From assembly GCF_026016465.1 (NCBI RefSeq), contig NZ_CP100390.1, positions 3,082,501-3,146,500 of the forward strand: DNA of 64,000 nt, in the 5' to 3' direction. Positions 35,812 to 47,107 of the stretch are shown here, piece after piece (position 1 is the first letter of the stretch; the number at the start of each line of letters is the position of its first letter). Source of the DNA: Alkalimarinus alittae. GTDB lineage: Bacteria; Pseudomonadota; Gammaproteobacteria; Pseudomonadales; Oleiphilaceae. A program made the position numbers and the translations under genes. The notes under the pieces were generated by a model. The model made no database searches, was not told the DNA's origin, and was given only the letters and a program-made list of their open reading frames with translations.

Positions 35812-36573
35812 TTAAACCGGGTTATCAATATCTACAAATTCATGCTCAAGACCAAACTCTTCAGCTAACCTTTTACCTAAAGCCATTGCCCCACAGCGTT
35901 CTGTAGCATGGTGGCCAGCGGCAAAATAATGTACTCCACTTTCTCTCGCTATATGCACGGTCGGCTCTGATATCTCGCCACTAACATAAGCATCTACTTT
36001 AGCCGCTATCGCTTTTTCAATATAACCCTGGGCCCCTCCAGTACACCAGCCGACACGTTCAATCAACTCTTCGTCGTTATTAGTAATCACTTGTGGGGGG
36101 CGGCTGAGCTTTTGCTGTAATAAATCTGCAAACTGCTTAACCGTGATAGGCTGCTTAAATCGCCCTACGAGACCAACACTGGGTTTAGCCTCAGGGTCTA
36201 ACGGTCCATCAACGGATAATTCAAGAAGCTCAGCAAACTGAACGTTATTGCCTAGTTCGGCATGAACATCTAAAGGGAGGTGATAGGCAAGCAAACTCAT
36301 ATCGTTTTCTAATAACGCTTTTATGCGCGCCCTTTTGATACCTACAATAGTTGGCTGCTCGCCCTTCCAAAAATAACCATGATGAACCAACAATAAGTCA
36401 GCCCCTCTTGCAATAGCCTCATCAACCAGAGCTTGACTTGCAGTGACGCCAGATACAATTTTTTTTACTTCGCTTCGACCTTCAACCTGCAAGCCATTAG
36501 GGCAATAGTCAGATATAGGGCGTTCTAACATTAACTTATTAGCGAACTCAACAATTGCATCTAACGTTGCCAT
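35812..36573 (-). CDS. Nif3-like dinuclear metal-centre protein
   Basis: A 253-residue protein of the YbgI/Nif3 family. The metal ligands are visible: LLVHHGYFWKG near residue 62-72 and AGHHATERCGAMALG near the C-terminus, with an Asp/His pair in HLPLDVHAELGNN. The family forms toroidal hexamers with a dimetal site; suggested roles include cyclohydrolase-like activity, but the function is unsettled. In Pseudomonas relatives this gene lies next to degS/algW, hisC and hisD; here hisD follows directly. Confidence 0.92.
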   Translation of the reverse strand: MATLDAIVEFANKLMLERPISDYCPNGLQVEGRSEVKKIVSGVTASQALVDEAIARGADLLLVHHGYFWKGEQPTIVGIKRARIKALLENDMSLLAYHLPLDVHAELGNNVQFAELLELSVDGPLDPEAKPSVGLVGRFKQPITVKQFADLLQQKLSRPPQVITNNDEELIERVGWCTGGAQGYIEKAIAAKVDAYVSGEISEPTVHIARESGVHYFAAGHHATERCGAMALGKRLAEEFGLEHEFVDIDNPV

Positions 36574-36614
36574 TTAAACTCCAGTTTCTCTTTCTAATAT
36601 GACGAGATCTACGT

Positions 36615-37946
36615 TTATGATTCGTCTTTTATTCTATATTCTGCAGAGCGCGCATGTGCGGTCAGACCCTCACCTCGGGCCAGTATTGAGGCTACCTTAC
36701 CCATTTCGCTTGCACCATCTGCTGAGAACTTAATAATAGAAGATCTCTTTTGAAAGTCATAGACTCCCAAAGGTGACGAGAAGCGCGCTGTACCCGATGT
36801 AGGCAATACATGGTTTGGCCCAGCACAATAATCACCGAGCGCTTCTGCGGTATAACGCCCCATAAAGATCGCACCGGCATGCCTAATCTCTGGCAATAAT
36901 GCATCAGGGTCTTCAACAGATAACTCTAAGTGTTCAGGCGCAATTCGATTACTCACAGCTATCGCATCAGATAAATCCTTCACTTGAATAAATGCAGCAC
37001 GCCCTTCAATTGAGGCTTTAATGATATCTTTTCGTTCCATCGTCTGAAGCAGCTTATCAATGCTTTCTTGAACCTGATCTAGATACTGCTTATCTTGAGA
37101 AATCAAAATCGATTGAGCATTTTCATCATGCTCAGCCTGCGAGAACAGATCCATCGCAATCCAATCGGGGTCCGTTTTTCCATCACAAATTACTAATATT
37201 TCAGAAGGGCCGGCAATCATATCAATACCTACCGTACCAAACACTTCTCGCTTCGCGGTTGCGACGTAAATATTTCCAGGCCCTACGATTTTATCTACCG
37301 CCGGTACCGTCTCTGAGCCATAGGCTAACGCTGCAACAGCTTGCGCACCGCCAATTGTAAATACCCGATCAACACCACTAATTGCAGCAGCAGCCAATAC
37401 AAGTTCATTAACCTCACCTTTAGGTGTGGGCACCACCATAATCAACTCTTTTACACCTGCAACCTTGGCTGGGATAGCGTTCATCAATACTGATGAAGGA
37501 TATGCCGCCTTACCACCAGGCACATATAAACCTACTCGATCCATCGCGACTACTTGCTGACCCAAAACCGTACCATCTGCTTCAGTATAATTCCAAGAAG
37601 ACTGTATTTGCTTCTCGTGATAGCTACGCACTCTATCTGCAGCAGTCTGAAGCGCTTGTTTCTGTTCTGGTGTGACTTTATCGAGTGCTTCAATCAGTCG
37701 TTGTTGCGAGATTTCTAATTCAGCCATCGAACGGGCATCAACACTGTCGAAGCGTTGAGTGTATTCTAGTATCGCAGCATCTCCCCGCCCCTTTACGTGC
37801 GATAGGATATCTTTAACCACCTCGTGCACTTGGTGGTCCGCAGCTTCATCCCATGCTAATACTTTACTTAACTGCTCATCAAAAGCTGTATCCGATGAGA
37901 TGAGTCGAGTTATGGATACTCCAGTCGTCGTACTTTTATCATTCAT
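36615..37946 (-). CDS. hisD: Histidinol dehydrogenase HisD
   Basis: A 443-residue zinc enzyme from the ATG at 37946 (a TTG at 37964 would add six residues). The conserved [29 protein letters not shown] and [15 protein letters not shown] segments are all present, with the zinc and catalytic His residues in SQAEHD and late [10 protein letters not shown]. It oxidises L-histidinol to L-histidine through histidinal using two NAD+. hisG lies upstream on the same strand; hisC, which often follows, is not seen here. Confidence 0.95.
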   Translation of the reverse strand: MNDKSTTTGVSITRLISSDTAFDEQLSKVLAWDEAADHQVHEVVKDILSHVKGRGDAAILEYTQRFDSVDARSMAELEISQQRLIEALDKVTPEQKQALQTAADRVRSYHEKQIQSSWNYTEADGTVLGQQVVAMDRVGLYVPGGKAAYPSSVLMNAIPAKVAGVKELIMVVPTPKGEVNELVLAAAAISGVDRVFTIGGAQAVAALAYGSETVPAVDKIVGPGNIYVATAKREVFGTVGIDMIAGPSEILVICDGKTDPDWIAMDLFSQAEHDENAQSILISQDKQYLDQVQESIDKLLQTMERKDIIKASIEGRAAFIQVKDLSDAIAVSNRIAPEHLELSVEDPDALLPEIRHAGAIFMGRYTAEALGDYCAGPNHVLPTSGTARFSSPLGVYDFQKRSSIIKFSADGASEMGKVASILARGEGLTAHARSAEYRIKDES

Positions 37947-38065
37947 GAGGGCGGTACCTATCAAGGAAATCTAATATAAAATAAACATTAAATCATCAGG
38001 CCAAGCGGTTAGCAGGCCTGAAGTAGAATCGAGGCATATATTGAACAACAAGTGAAGCAGTTAAA

Positions 38066-38695
38066 TTACTTAACCGCTTCAGCTAATTGATCAATAATAG
38101 ATTGAATATGATGGTGTTTCATCTTCATTGAGGCGCGATTAACCACCAAACGAGAGCTGATATTATGAATAAGCTCACGAGGCTCAAGCCCATTTGCTTT
38201 TAAGGTATTGCCTGTATCAACGATATCAACAATTTCATCAGCTAACCCTAAAATAGGAGCAAGCTCCATTGCGCCATAAAGCTTAATAATATCGGCCTGA
38301 ATACCCTGTCGAGCATAATACTGTTTAGCCAAGTTAACGAACTTAGTAGCGACCTTTAGACGCCCTTTAACTGGCTTCGCACCGGTTTTAGCGGCCGTCA
38401 TCAAACGGCACTCAGATATTTTCAGATCTAGAGGCTCGTAAAGGCCATCAGCCCCGTGCTCCATTAATACATCTTTACCCGTCACGCCCATATCTGCACC
38501 GCCATACTGAACGTAAGTAGGCACATCGGTCGCTCTGATAATAATCAATTTAACCCGACTATCCGTCGTATCAAAAATCAGTTTTCTGCTTTTCGATATA
38601 TCTTCTAAAGGCTCAATGCCGGCTGCCGCGATCAACGGCAGAGTTTCTTTTAATATCCGCCCTTTGGACAAAGCAATTGTCAGCGTATCGCTCAT
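38066..38695 (-). CDS. hisG: ATP phosphoribosyltransferase, short form HisG
   Basis: A 209-residue HisG of the short type, lacking the C-terminal regulatory domain. Family signatures are [36 protein letters not shown] and the PRPP-binding [17 protein letters not shown]. It condenses ATP and PRPP, the first step of histidine synthesis. Short HisG works as a complex with HisZ, which is not in this window and should be encoded elsewhere. It lies between murA and hisD as in Pseudomonas. Confidence 0.95.
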   Translation of the reverse strand: MSDTLTIALSKGRILKETLPLIAAAGIEPLEDISKSRKLIFDTTDSRVKLIIIRATDVPTYVQYGGADMGVTGKDVLMEHGADGLYEPLDLKISECRLMTAAKTGAKPVKGRLKVATKFVNLAKQYYARQGIQADIIKLYGAMELAPILGLADEIVDIVDTGNTLKANGLEPRELIHNISSRLVVNRASMKMKHHHIQSIIDQLAEAVK

Positions 38696-38731
38696 GTAAC
38701 TCTCTCAATCTCTATAAACGTGTATTATTGG

Positions 38732-40018
<1,287 letters not shown>

Positions 40019-40055
40019 TTAAAGTAATGAGGAATAACGATTCCACAAGCTGAGT

Positions 40056-40295
40056 CTAGCTAACCTTTTGCCATTCTGCAGGCGTATACGTCTTCATAGT
40101 GATCGCATGAATGGTACCGTCTGCGATATATGAGTTAAGACATGCATAAACTGTTTGCTGTCTTTTCACAGAAGAAAGACCTTCAAACACTTCACCAACA
40201 ATAGTCAACTGAAAATGATTGCCTTCACCTGCTACTTTGACCTCACAGCCCTGAAGCGACTCAGTAAGAATTTTTGCTACGTCTTCTGCTTGCAT
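40056..40295 (-). CDS. ibaG: BolA family protein IbaG (YrbA)
   Basis: A 79-residue BolA-fold protein with the family segment SSVKRQQTVYACLNSYIADGTIHAITMKTYTPAEW shortened to its conserved parts, including the late HAITMKTYT. IbaG is linked to acid stress and, with monothiol glutaredoxins, to iron-sulfur handling. It is encoded between mlaB and murA, the usual order in gammaproteobacteria. A gap of about 150 bases separates it from mlaB. Confidence 0.92.
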   Translation of the reverse strand: MQAEDVAKILTESLQGCEVKVAGEGNHFQLTIVGEVFEGLSSVKRQQTVYACLNSYIADGTIHAITMKTYTPAEWQKVS

Positions 40296-40445
40296 TGCTT
40301 AGCCTTTATCTACTTTCATTAATATTGAAAATTAAGTCTACATGGTCGTATCGAGTGTAATGGGATACAACTATAAGACGAAAATACGCCATGATACCGA
40401 AAAGCAAGTCGCTAAAGAAGACAAAAAGAAAGAATCTGCTCAGCT

Positions 40446-40751
40446 TTAAGCAGATTCAAAAGGCAGTATCAACTCCAAACCACTCACTCTTGCCATATCG
40501 AATAACTGACTCGGAAGATGAGCAATTGTTAAAGACACATTATTATGCTTAGCAAACCGTAACCAAGACAGCAGCAAAGAAAGCGTAATGGTATTTGCTG
40601 AACTCAACCTCGCCAAGTCAATTATACCTTTTGACGCCATTCGACTGATGATAGCTTCACCGTTACTTCGTATAGATACAACATTATCAGCAGTAACATC
40701 TCCGACAAGCATTAACGTGTCAGTATTTAGGGCATTTACCTCAGCAACCAT
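40446..40751 (-). CDS. mlaB: STAS-domain protein MlaB
   Basis: A 101-residue STAS protein (about the usual size of MlaB). The hydrophobic strands and the IDLARLSSANTITLSLLLSWLR segment with a conserved Ser/Thr region fit MlaB, the cytoplasmic subunit that stabilises and activates the MlaFEDB complex. The gene is the last of the mlaFEDCB order, 32 bases after mlaC. Sequence conservation in STAS domains is low, so context adds much to this call. Confidence 0.85.
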   Translation of the reverse strand: MVAEVNALNTDTLMLVGDVTADNVVSIRSNGEAIISRMASKGIIDLARLSSANTITLSLLLSWLRFAKHNNVSLTIAHLPSQLFDMARVSGLELILPFESA

Positions 40752-40783
40752 TTAGACTATCTCCATACCTTTACGACATTGAT

Positions 40784-41434
40784 TTATTGCGCTGAAGCGT
40801 CAGCGCTCTCAACATCTATTTGAGCACTCCAACTTTCAATCACTTTATCTATATCGCCTTGCTGTGTTCTCATTTCTTGACTAAAACGATCTCTAAAAGC
40901 TAACCCTACATTAACGCCGTTGACAATCACATTCTCAAGCATCCACTTGTTGTTTTTGCCATAGTTCATTGAATAAACAACAGGGTACTGATTACCACTC
41001 GCAGAGGTTACAACGAGATTCACCGATGCTTTTTTATCACTACGAGGATTAACCATCACGTCTTCGACACTTATTTCAAACGCACCACTTTCGACTAGCG
41101 CTTTAGAATAGGCTACATATAAGCTTTGCTTAAACGAATCTAGAAACCTAGCGCGTTGGTCTTTGGTCGCCGTTCTGGCATTCTTACCCATCACACGAGC
41201 AGCAATTCGTTTAAAATCGACCAACTTACTTAATGCGATATCCATTTCACGGTAAAATCGCTCAGGATTTTCATCATACGTCGCTTTTTCTTGATTTAGC
41301 TTTTCAACTAACTGAGACGTACTATCTTCGACAATCTTTTTTACGTCACTCTCAATGCTGCCTGCCACAGCAATCGAGCTAAACAAAACAGACACTATTA
41401 AATACTGAGTCAACCGCATAAAACTAGCCATCAT
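40784..41434 (-). CDS. mlaC: Periplasmic phospholipid-binding protein MlaC
   Basis: A 216-residue exported protein of the Tol-tolQ/MlaC family. I use the ATG at 41434, with GGAG 10 bases before it and a signal peptide (hydrophobic core YLIVSVLFSSIAVAG); the frame is open to 41491 but that would add polar residues before the leader and run over a tandem repeat. The mature part has VDFKRIAARVMGKNARTATKDQRARF and VNGVNVGLAFRDRF, typical for MlaC. It carries phospholipids between the outer-membrane MlaA complex and MlaFEDB. Confidence 0.93.
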   Translation of the reverse strand: MMASFMRLTQYLIVSVLFSSIAVAGSIESDVKKIVEDSTSQLVEKLNQEKATYDENPERFYREMDIALSKLVDFKRIAARVMGKNARTATKDQRARFLDSFKQSLYVAYSKALVESGAFEISVEDVMVNPRSDKKASVNLVVTSASGNQYPVVYSMNYGKNNKWMLENVIVNGVNVGLAFRDRFSQEMRTQQGDIDKVIESWSAQIDVESADASAQ

Positions 41435-41450
41435 GATAACGCTACTCCAC

Positions 41451-41488
41451 CAATCAAAAATGCAAAAGCCAATCAAAAATGCAAAAGC
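41451..41488. repeat. 19-bp tandem repeat, two copies
   Basis: CAATCAAAAATGCAAAAGC is present twice in perfect tandem, with the first five bases of a third copy following. It lies between the mlaD stop and the mlaC start and lengthens the spacing by one unit. Confidence 0.9.
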
Positions 41489-41521
41489 CAATCCACCTGG
41501 CCTAATGACAACAAATTCCCG

Positions 41522-41971
41522 TTACTTTCCTGACGCAAACGTACCGATTAATTTCTCTATATTCAATGCCGACTGCGTATCAAAAATAGTATCTCCATCC
41601 ACCAAATACTCTTCATCAGCACCCACGCTAATGGAAATATATTTCTCACCCAATAAACCAGCCGTTTGAATCGCAGCATTACTATCGGTCGAGAGGTTAT
41701 CAACGGAGCCGTCTATTTCCATTTCAACCAATGCCATATACGAGGCTTTATCAAGTATGATATTGCTGACCTTACCGATAGTCACGCCCGCCATCGAAAC
41801 TTTACCTCTAACAGTTAAACCACCTAAGTCATCAAACTGGGCGTAGACTTTATAGGTTTCTGTATCCATTTTAGTCGAGAGGCCACTCACCTGAAAAGCC
41901 AACGCAGCCATTGCACCAATGCCAGCTATAATAAATAGCCCGACCATAATTTCTATTGTCCGGTTATACAT
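41522..41971 (-). CDS. mlaD: Phospholipid transport protein MlaD
   Basis: A 149-residue MCE-domain protein. One N-terminal membrane helix (about 7-28, IMVGLFIIAGIGAMAALAFQV) is followed by the MCE barrel, with YAQFDDLGGLTVRGKVSMAGVTIGKV and the late LLGEKYISISVGA. MlaD forms the hexameric periplasmic ring of the MlaFEDB transporter that moves phospholipids between membranes. It is encoded between mlaE and mlaC. Confidence 0.94.
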   Translation of the reverse strand: MYNRTIEIMVGLFIIAGIGAMAALAFQVSGLSTKMDTETYKVYAQFDDLGGLTVRGKVSMAGVTIGKVSNIILDKASYMALVEMEIDGSVDNLSTDSNAAIQTAGLLGEKYISISVGADEEYLVDGDTIFDTQSALNIEKLIGTFASGK

Positions 41972-42036
41972 TTTTACTCCGATGTCGATATATCTGTCGT
42001 ACTATAGAATAAAGCTAACTTTATCACAGTCATCTT

Positions 42037-42819
42037 CTAAAATGCTGTGAACATCACAGCGGTTAACACAAAGTCTAACCCGAGCACTGCTAGTGATGAA
42101 TACACTACCGTTCTAGTCGTAGCAGCACTAATACCTTCTGACGTTGGAACCGAGTCATACCCTTGAAAAACAGCAATCCAAGTGCAAACAAAACCAAATA
42201 CAATACTTTTGATCACGCCATTAAGCACATCATCATGAAAGCTAACAGATGATTGCATGTTCGCCCAAAAGGAACCTTCGTAGACACCGAGCCAGTTTAC
42301 ACCTACCAGCATCCCTCCCCATATACCGACCACACTGAAAATCATCGCAAGTAGCGGCATTGAAATAAATCCCGCCCATAAACGGGGGGCAATCACACGT
42401 CTCAATGGGTCAACGCCCATCATCTCCATACTGGTCAACTGCTCTGTCGCTTTCATCAGCCCTATTTCAGCAGTCAATGCCGAACCTGCGCGCCCAGCAA
42501 ATAGTAACCCTGTAACAACGGGGCCTAATTCTCGCACGAGCGTCAGCGATACCATCTGGCCAATCGCTTGCTCTGAGCCGTAATCCACCAGAATGTTATA
42601 CCCTTGCAGCCCAAGCACCATGCCGATAAATAACCCCGACACGATAATAATAAGCAGGGATAGCACACCCACAGAATAAAGTTGCTTGATGAGTAATGGG
42701 AAGCCATTTCTGACATCCGGAATTCCCACCAATGACTGCATCAAAAACACACCAGAGCGCCCTAATACAGAAACTGTATGAATACCCTGCCGACCTAATT
42801 TACGTAAATAATCTAGCAC
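42037..42819 (-). CDS. mlaE: Phospholipid transport permease MlaE
   Basis: A 260-residue permease (usual length) with about five to six membrane helices. I use the GTG at 42819, with AAGGGAG five bases before it; an upstream frame extension to 42885 is inside mla[28 protein letters not shown] is the conserved MlaE core, together with [17 protein letters not shown]. It overlaps mlaF by 20 bases, so translation is coupled. It forms the membrane part of MlaFEDB. Confidence 0.94.
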   Translation of the reverse strand: MLDYLRKLGRQGIHTVSVLGRSGVFLMQSLVGIPDVRNGFPLLIKQLYSVGVLSLLIIIVSGLFIGMVLGLQGYNILVDYGSEQAIGQMVSLTLVRELGPVVTGLLFAGRAGSALTAEIGLMKATEQLTSMEMMGVDPLRRVIAPRLWAGFISMPLLAMIFSVVGIWGGMLVGVNWLGVYEGSFWANMQSSVSFHDDVLNGVIKSIVFGFVCTWIAVFQGYDSVPTSEGISAATTRTVVYSSLAVLGLDFVLTAVMFTAF

Positions 42820-43627
42820 TATCACTCCCTTGCAATAAATCAGAACGGTAATCAGAAGCAGGGTAATGAAAGGGTACAGGACCATCTGGTAACCCTTGTA
42901 GAAACTGTTTCACAAGCGGCGAGCCGTTTGCTTTTAATTCACTAGGCTCGCCCTGACCAACCACTTTACCATCTGCAATAATACAAACATGATCACTAAT
43001 ACTAAGTGCTTCTGGTACATCATGAGAAACCAACACACTCGTCATGCCTAAAGCATCATTTAACAGTCTAATTAACTGCACCAGAACACCCATTGCAATG
43101 GGATCCTGTCCTGCAAACGGTTCATCATACATAACTAATGAGGGGTCGAGTACAATCGCCCTAGCAAGCGCTATACGTCGAGTCATCCCGCCAGACAACT
43201 CTGAAGGCATTAAATCTCTTGCACCGCGAAGCCCTACGGCATGCAATTTCATTAGCACAATATCGCGAATCATTTCTTCAGGTAACTTAGTGTGAACTCT
43301 AAGAGGAAAGGCTACATTTTCAAAAACAGTCAAATCAGAAAATAAGGCGCCACTTTGAAACAGCATACCGACGTTTTCTCGGGCAATATAAAGCGCTTTT
43401 CTCTTAAGGCTCAAAAAATCCTGACCATCGACAGTGATAGAGCCTTTTTGAGGTTTTAACTGAGCACCAATCAACCGTAATAATGTTGTTTTTCCTGAAC
43501 CACTAGGGCCCATAATAGAAGTGACTTTGCCCCGAGGGATATCTACATCAATATCATTAAATATGAGTCGATCCCCCCTAGCGAAAGACATTCCTCGTAT
43601 TTCAATAAAGTTACTCAAAACAATCAT
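42800..43627 (-). CDS. mlaF: Phospholipid transport ATP-binding protein MlaF
   Basis: A 275-residue ABC ATPase. Walker A is GPSGSGKTT, the signature is LSGGMTRR, and Walker B with its acidic residue is [13 protein letters not shown]. The unusual Met-Thr-Arg-Arg signature tail is typical of MlaF. It powers the MlaFEDB phospholipid transporter. First gene of the mla run; divergent from the yrbG-like exchanger gene, an order shared with E. coli and Pseudomonas. AGGAT lies before the ATG. Confidence 0.95.
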   Translation of the reverse strand: MIVLSNFIEIRGMSFARGDRLIFNDIDVDIPRGKVTSIMGPSGSGKTTLLRLIGAQLKPQKGSITVDGQDFLSLKRKALYIARENVGMLFQSGALFSDLTVFENVAFPLRVHTKLPEEMIRDIVLMKLHAVGLRGARDLMPSELSGGMTRRIALARAIVLDPSLVMYDEPFAGQDPIAMGVLVQLIRLLNDALGMTSVLVSHDVPEALSISDHVCIIADGKVVGQGEPSELKANGSPLVKQFLQGLPDGPVPFHYPASDYRSDLLQGSDSARLFT

Positions 43628-43837
43628 CCTAATCTTAGACTTGTATCGCTGCAGCGAAGTCTACATTAACTAACAGGTTATTTAATCAAATATTTCTATC
43701 TATTGGCGCAAAGGTTTCAAATGCAGACATTTTTATAATTTGTCATTGCAAGGTGACAACAAGTTCAGCACAATTCACGCCATAACTGTAGACTCAGTCA
43801 CTAAATAAGCTAACTGCACACATTTTGAGAAGATTTC

Positions 43838-44791
43838 ATGATTTTATTTTTTGCCGGCATTATTGCAGGATTGATCGTATTGGTATGGAGCGCTGACCGG
43901 TTCGTTAACGGTTCGGTTGCCACTGCGCGAAACCTTGGCATGTCTCCCATGATGATAGGTCTAACCATTGTAGCCTTTGGTACTTCCGCCCCCGAGATGA
44001 TTGTTTCAGGTACAGCCGCACTTGCTGATTCAAGCAGCCTTGCCGTCGGTAATGCTTTAGGTTCAAACATTGCCAACATTGCACTGGTGCTTGGTATTAC
44101 CGCATTAGTTTCCCCTATCCCACTCAAAGCCATGGTACTTAAAAGAGAGTTCCCTGTATTAGTCGCCGCAACACTGGCTGTCACAGTTCTGTTTCTAGAT
44201 AACCATCTGGGCGTATGGGACGGCATCATCATGATAGTCATTCTTGCGATCTCCATGTATTTTTTAACTCGCAATAACTTAGACGCACCAGAACTCGCTG
44301 AAGAAGTTGCGGAAGTCCCAGAGACCAGTACACCTAAAGCCATATTTCAATTGACCATTAGCCTTGCACTTTTATTGGCCAGCTCAAAACTATTGGTCTG
44401 GGGTGCCAGTGGTGTCGCGCGAGACCTCAGTGTAAGCGAGCTTATTATCGGGTTAACCATTGTCGCCATCGGCACAAGCTTACCTGAACTCGCGGCATCT
44501 GTAGCGAGCGCACTTAAAGGGCATCATGATATTGCGCTTGGCAACATTATCGGTTCTAACTTATTTAATTTATTAGCAGTTTTGCCAATACCTGCACTAT
44601 TAAACCCTGTCACGCTTGGCCGTGAAGTATTGTTACGTGATTACAGTATTATGCTAGGGCTAACCATTTTTCTCGCTGCTTCAGCTTACCTAATGATGAA
44701 AAAAGGCTATCTCGGTCGTGCTCTCGGCGGTTTTTTACTCGTTGCTTATGCAGCCTACCTAGCACTTTTATATGTCTCGTTAGGCGTCTAA
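43838..44791 (+). CDS. Calcium/sodium exchanger-like protein (YrbG/CaxA type)
   Basis: A 317-residue protein with about ten membrane helices in two inverted repeats. The two alpha-repeats are GLTIVAFGTSAPEMIVSGTA (first) and GLTIVAIGTSLPELAASVAS (second), the hallmark of the Ca2+/cation antiporter superfamily. Paired GNALGSNIANIALVLG and GNIIGSNLFNLLAVL follow each. It is divergent from mlaF, as yrbG is in E. coli. The transported cation is presumed to be Ca2+ or Na+, not proven for this group. Confidence 0.93.
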   Translation: MILFFAGIIAGLIVLVWSADRFVNGSVATARNLGMSPMMIGLTIVAFGTSAPEMIVSGTAALADSSSLAVGNALGSNIANIALVLGITALVSPIPLKAMVLKREFPVLVAATLAVTVLFLDNHLGVWDGIIMIVILAISMYFLTRNNLDAPELAEEVAEVPETSTPKAIFQLTISLALLLASSKLLVWGASGVARDLSVSELIIGLTIVAIGTSLPELAASVASALKGHHDIALGNIIGSNLFNLLAVLPIPALLNPVTLGREVLLRDYSIMLGLTIFLAASAYLMMKKGYLGRALGGFLLVAYAAYLALLYVSLGV

Positions 44792-44941
44792 TTTGTAACT
44801 TTCACGTCACTAGTAGCCCAACGCACTGTTGCACCTAGGCATTAAATATTATTAACGAGAAGCCAACTATAAACTTTTGAGCCAAAAGTAAGTTACACTC
44901 TCATTATTACATTACTTTTTACAAATTTTCTGGGTATTAGA

Positions 44942-45916
44942 ATGGTAGACTCTGCTAACTTTATCGAATCAGCAAAACGCGCCATCGAAATTGAACGAGA
45001 TGCTATAACAGAACTAATCGGTCGTATTGACGCATCATTTGCCAAGGCCTGCCAACTACTGCTTGACTGCAAGGGTCGCGTTGTCGTGACAGGTATGGGC
45101 AAGTCAGGCCATATTGGTAAAAAAATAGCCGCAACACTTGCCAGCACCGGCACCCCTTCATTCTTTGTACACCCTGGAGAAGCAAGCCATGGTGACCTAG
45201 GCATGATTACAGCCAATGATGTAGTCATTGCCATATCAAACTCGGGTAGCACCGCTGAAGTGGTCACCATACTCCCATTAATTAAGCGAATGGAAGCGCC
45301 GCTCATTAGTATGACAGGGTCTAAAACCTCAACCCTTGCTCAAGAAGCAGACGCAAACTTAGACGTCAGCGTAGCACTAGAAGCCTGCCCCCTAGGCCTT
45401 GCGCCGACCTCCAGCACCACCGCAACCTTGGTAATGGGCGATGCCCTTGCCATTGCACTACTTGAAGCTAGAGGATTTAGTGCTGAAGACTTTGCATTTT
45501 CCCATCCCGGTGGAAGCTTAGGCCGACGATTACTCCTTAAAGTGTCTGACATTATGCATGCTGGTGAGAGAATTCCGTCGGTCAAACATAACGTATTACT
45601 CAGTGATGCACTGTTAGAAATATCAGAAAAAGGGCTCGGCATGACCGCCATAGTTGATGACAACAATAAGCTTTGCGGCTTATTTACCGATGGCGACCTT
45701 CGTCGCTCTCTCGATAAAAATATCGATATTCTTAAGACCCGTATCGATGACGTTATGACACCTAACTGCCGCACTATTTCAGCAGATATTCTCGCAGCAG
45801 AAGCGCTTGCTATCATGGAAGACGGAAAAATCAACGGACTTATCGTAGTCGATAAGTCGCAGCAGGTAGTCGGCGCACTTAATATGCACGACTTACTTAA
45901 AGCCGGTGTAATTTGA
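44942..45916 (+). CDS. kdsD: D-arabinose 5-phosphate isomerase KdsD
   Basis: A 324-residue protein: N-terminal SIS domain (about 35-170; VVTGMGKSGHIGKKIAATLAST and AISNSGSTAEVV) and two CBS domains (about 205-320; ending VGALNMHDLLKAGVI). It converts ribulose 5-phosphate to arabinose 5-phosphate for KDO synthesis. The usual next gene, kdsC, is missing; lptC follows after 53 bases. GCCGGTG/CACCGGC around the stop with a later T6 could be a weak terminator. Confidence 0.95.
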   Translation: MVDSANFIESAKRAIEIERDAITELIGRIDASFAKACQLLLDCKGRVVVTGMGKSGHIGKKIAATLASTGTPSFFVHPGEASHGDLGMITANDVVIAISNSGSTAEVVTILPLIKRMEAPLISMTGSKTSTLAQEADANLDVSVALEACPLGLAPTSSTTATLVMGDALAIALLEARGFSAEDFAFSHPGGSLGRRLLLKVSDIMHAGERIPSVKHNVLLSDALLEISEKGLGMTAIVDDNNKLCGLFTDGDLRRSLDKNIDILKTRIDDVMTPNCRTISADILAAEALAIMEDGKINGLIVVDKSQQVVGALNMHDLLKAGVI

Positions 45917-45969
45917 TCACCGGCAACTAATTTTTTAGGGTAGTCGTCTACCCTGCTATCAATAACAGG

Positions 45970-46551
45970 TTGATCGTAAATAACGTGAACAACGAAAAAA
46001 TAAAAAAGTACGCTATTTTAATCGTTTCGATTTTCGCCACTATTCTAATTATCTGGCAAAATAGCGACAACGAAACACCTCCATCGGCCAATATCATCGC
46101 AGACGATGAGGCTGACTTTTTTATCGTTAAAGGTCAATATACGTCATTTGATGAAGACGGAAATCTATCGTCAACAATGAAGAGTGACGAGGCCAAACAC
46201 TACCCAAAGCAAAATAATGCCATTCTCACAAAGCCCAATCTACTCGTTTATCGAGAAGATAGCCCTCCTTGGCGACTAACTGCTGACATGGGCCAATACG
46301 ACATGAATGATGAGAATTTAACACTCAACCAAAATGTGGTTATCATCAGAAATGAAACACTAGAGACCCCATGGACACTTAAAACCGAATCGCTGACACT
46401 TCTCAATAAGTCACGCTTTATTACTACCAAGCAACCCGTTACTATTAGCGACAAGACTAGCATTCTGGAAGGCGTGGGCATGAATGCTTGGATTGATGAA
46501 AAAAAGGTCGAACTCACATCTAACGTACGAGGCTACTATGCCCCAAAATAA
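45970..46551 (+). CDS. lptC: LPS export protein LptC
   Basis: A 193-residue bitopic protein if the TTG at 45970 is used; a GTG at 45985 (starting VNNEKIKK) is equally good. One membrane helix (about 14-30) is followed by the beta-jellyroll with the family pattern FIVKGQYTSFDEDGNLSS, AKHYPKQNNAIL and TKPNLLVY. LptC anchors to the LptBFG complex and receives LPS before LptA. It overlaps lptA by 14 bases. Confidence 0.92.
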   Translation: MIVNNVNNEKIKKYAILIVSIFATILIIWQNSDNETPPSANIIADDEADFFIVKGQYTSFDEDGNLSSTMKSDEAKHYPKQNNAILTKPNLLVYREDSPPWRLTADMGQYDMNDENLTLNQNVVIIRNETLETPWTLKTESLTLLNKSRFITTKQPVTISDKTSILEGVGMNAWIDEKKVELTSNVRGYYAPK

Positions 46552-47107
46552 TCGATATAATTCTCAAAAAAACACTCAAAAAAAATTAAGTCACCCTCTA
46601 CTAACCTGTCTAATGGCCTCCATACTTGCAGTTTTATCTACACCAGTATTGGCTTTTACAGCAGAAAGTAATGAACCCATCAAAATTCAGTCCGACCATG
46701 CCGAGCTAGACGAGCTAAAAGGCCGCTCGATCTATACCGGTGAAGTTGTCGTCACCCAAGGAACTACCCTCTTAACCTCTGATAAAGTCATCGTTTATAC
46801 CAACAAAGAGGGGCTGATCAAACTAGAAGCATTTGGCTCGCCCGCTAAGTTCACACACCAACAAGAAGGCGAACCTCAACCAACCCATGCATACGGTAAA
46901 AAAATTACCTACACCCGCGCTAGCGAGACATTAACACTTGTAGATGACGCTAAGTTAGAGCAAGACAAAAACACCTTTCGCGGGGCTGTCATCGAATACA
47001 ATACGGTTAGCCGTGTCGTTACTGCAGAAGGTGGAGAAGAGAAATCCCAGCGAGTTGAGATAATAGTTCACCCTGTTAAAAACGATACCGGCGACAAGAC
47101 AGAATGA
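46538..47107 (+). CDS. lptA: LPS periplasmic transport protein LptA
   Basis: A 189-residue exported protein. The ATG at 46538 lies inside the end of lptC and has GAGG before it. A signal peptide (cleaved near VLA-FTA, about residue 37) precedes the jellyroll repeat with [28 protein letters not shown] shortened to its SDHAELDE and TGEVVVTQG parts. LptA forms the periplasmic bridge that carries LPS to LptD/E. It overlaps lptB by 4 bases. Confidence 0.94.
   Translation: MPQNNRYNSQKNTQKKLSHPLLTCLMASILAVLSTPVLAFTAESNEPIKIQSDHAELDELKGRSIYTGEVVVTQGTTLLTSDKVIVYTNKEGLIKLEAFGSPAKFTHQQEGEPQPTHAYGKKITYTRASETLTLVDDAKLEQDKNTFRGAVIEYNTVSRVVTAEGGEEKSQRVEIIVHPVKNDTGDKTE

Noticed and set aside
41451-41488. 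Considered as the start of a CRISPR-like or iteron array.
   Set aside because: Only two head-to-tail copies with no spacers and no associated genes; simple tandem duplication.
43810-44343. Long minus-strand ORF (177 codons) opposite the yrbG-like gene.
   Set aside because: Antisense shadow of a strongly supported membrane exchanger gene; low-complexity Ser/Ala/Thr composition.
45340-45834. Minus-strand ORF of 164 codons opposite kdsD.
   Set aside because: Shadow frame; Ser-rich composition expected from the reverse of an Ala/Glu-rich gene.
45937-45954. Hairpin AGGGTAG/CTACCCT before lptC, considered as a terminator.
   Set aside because: No T-tract follows on either strand; it may only be a small mRNA structure.
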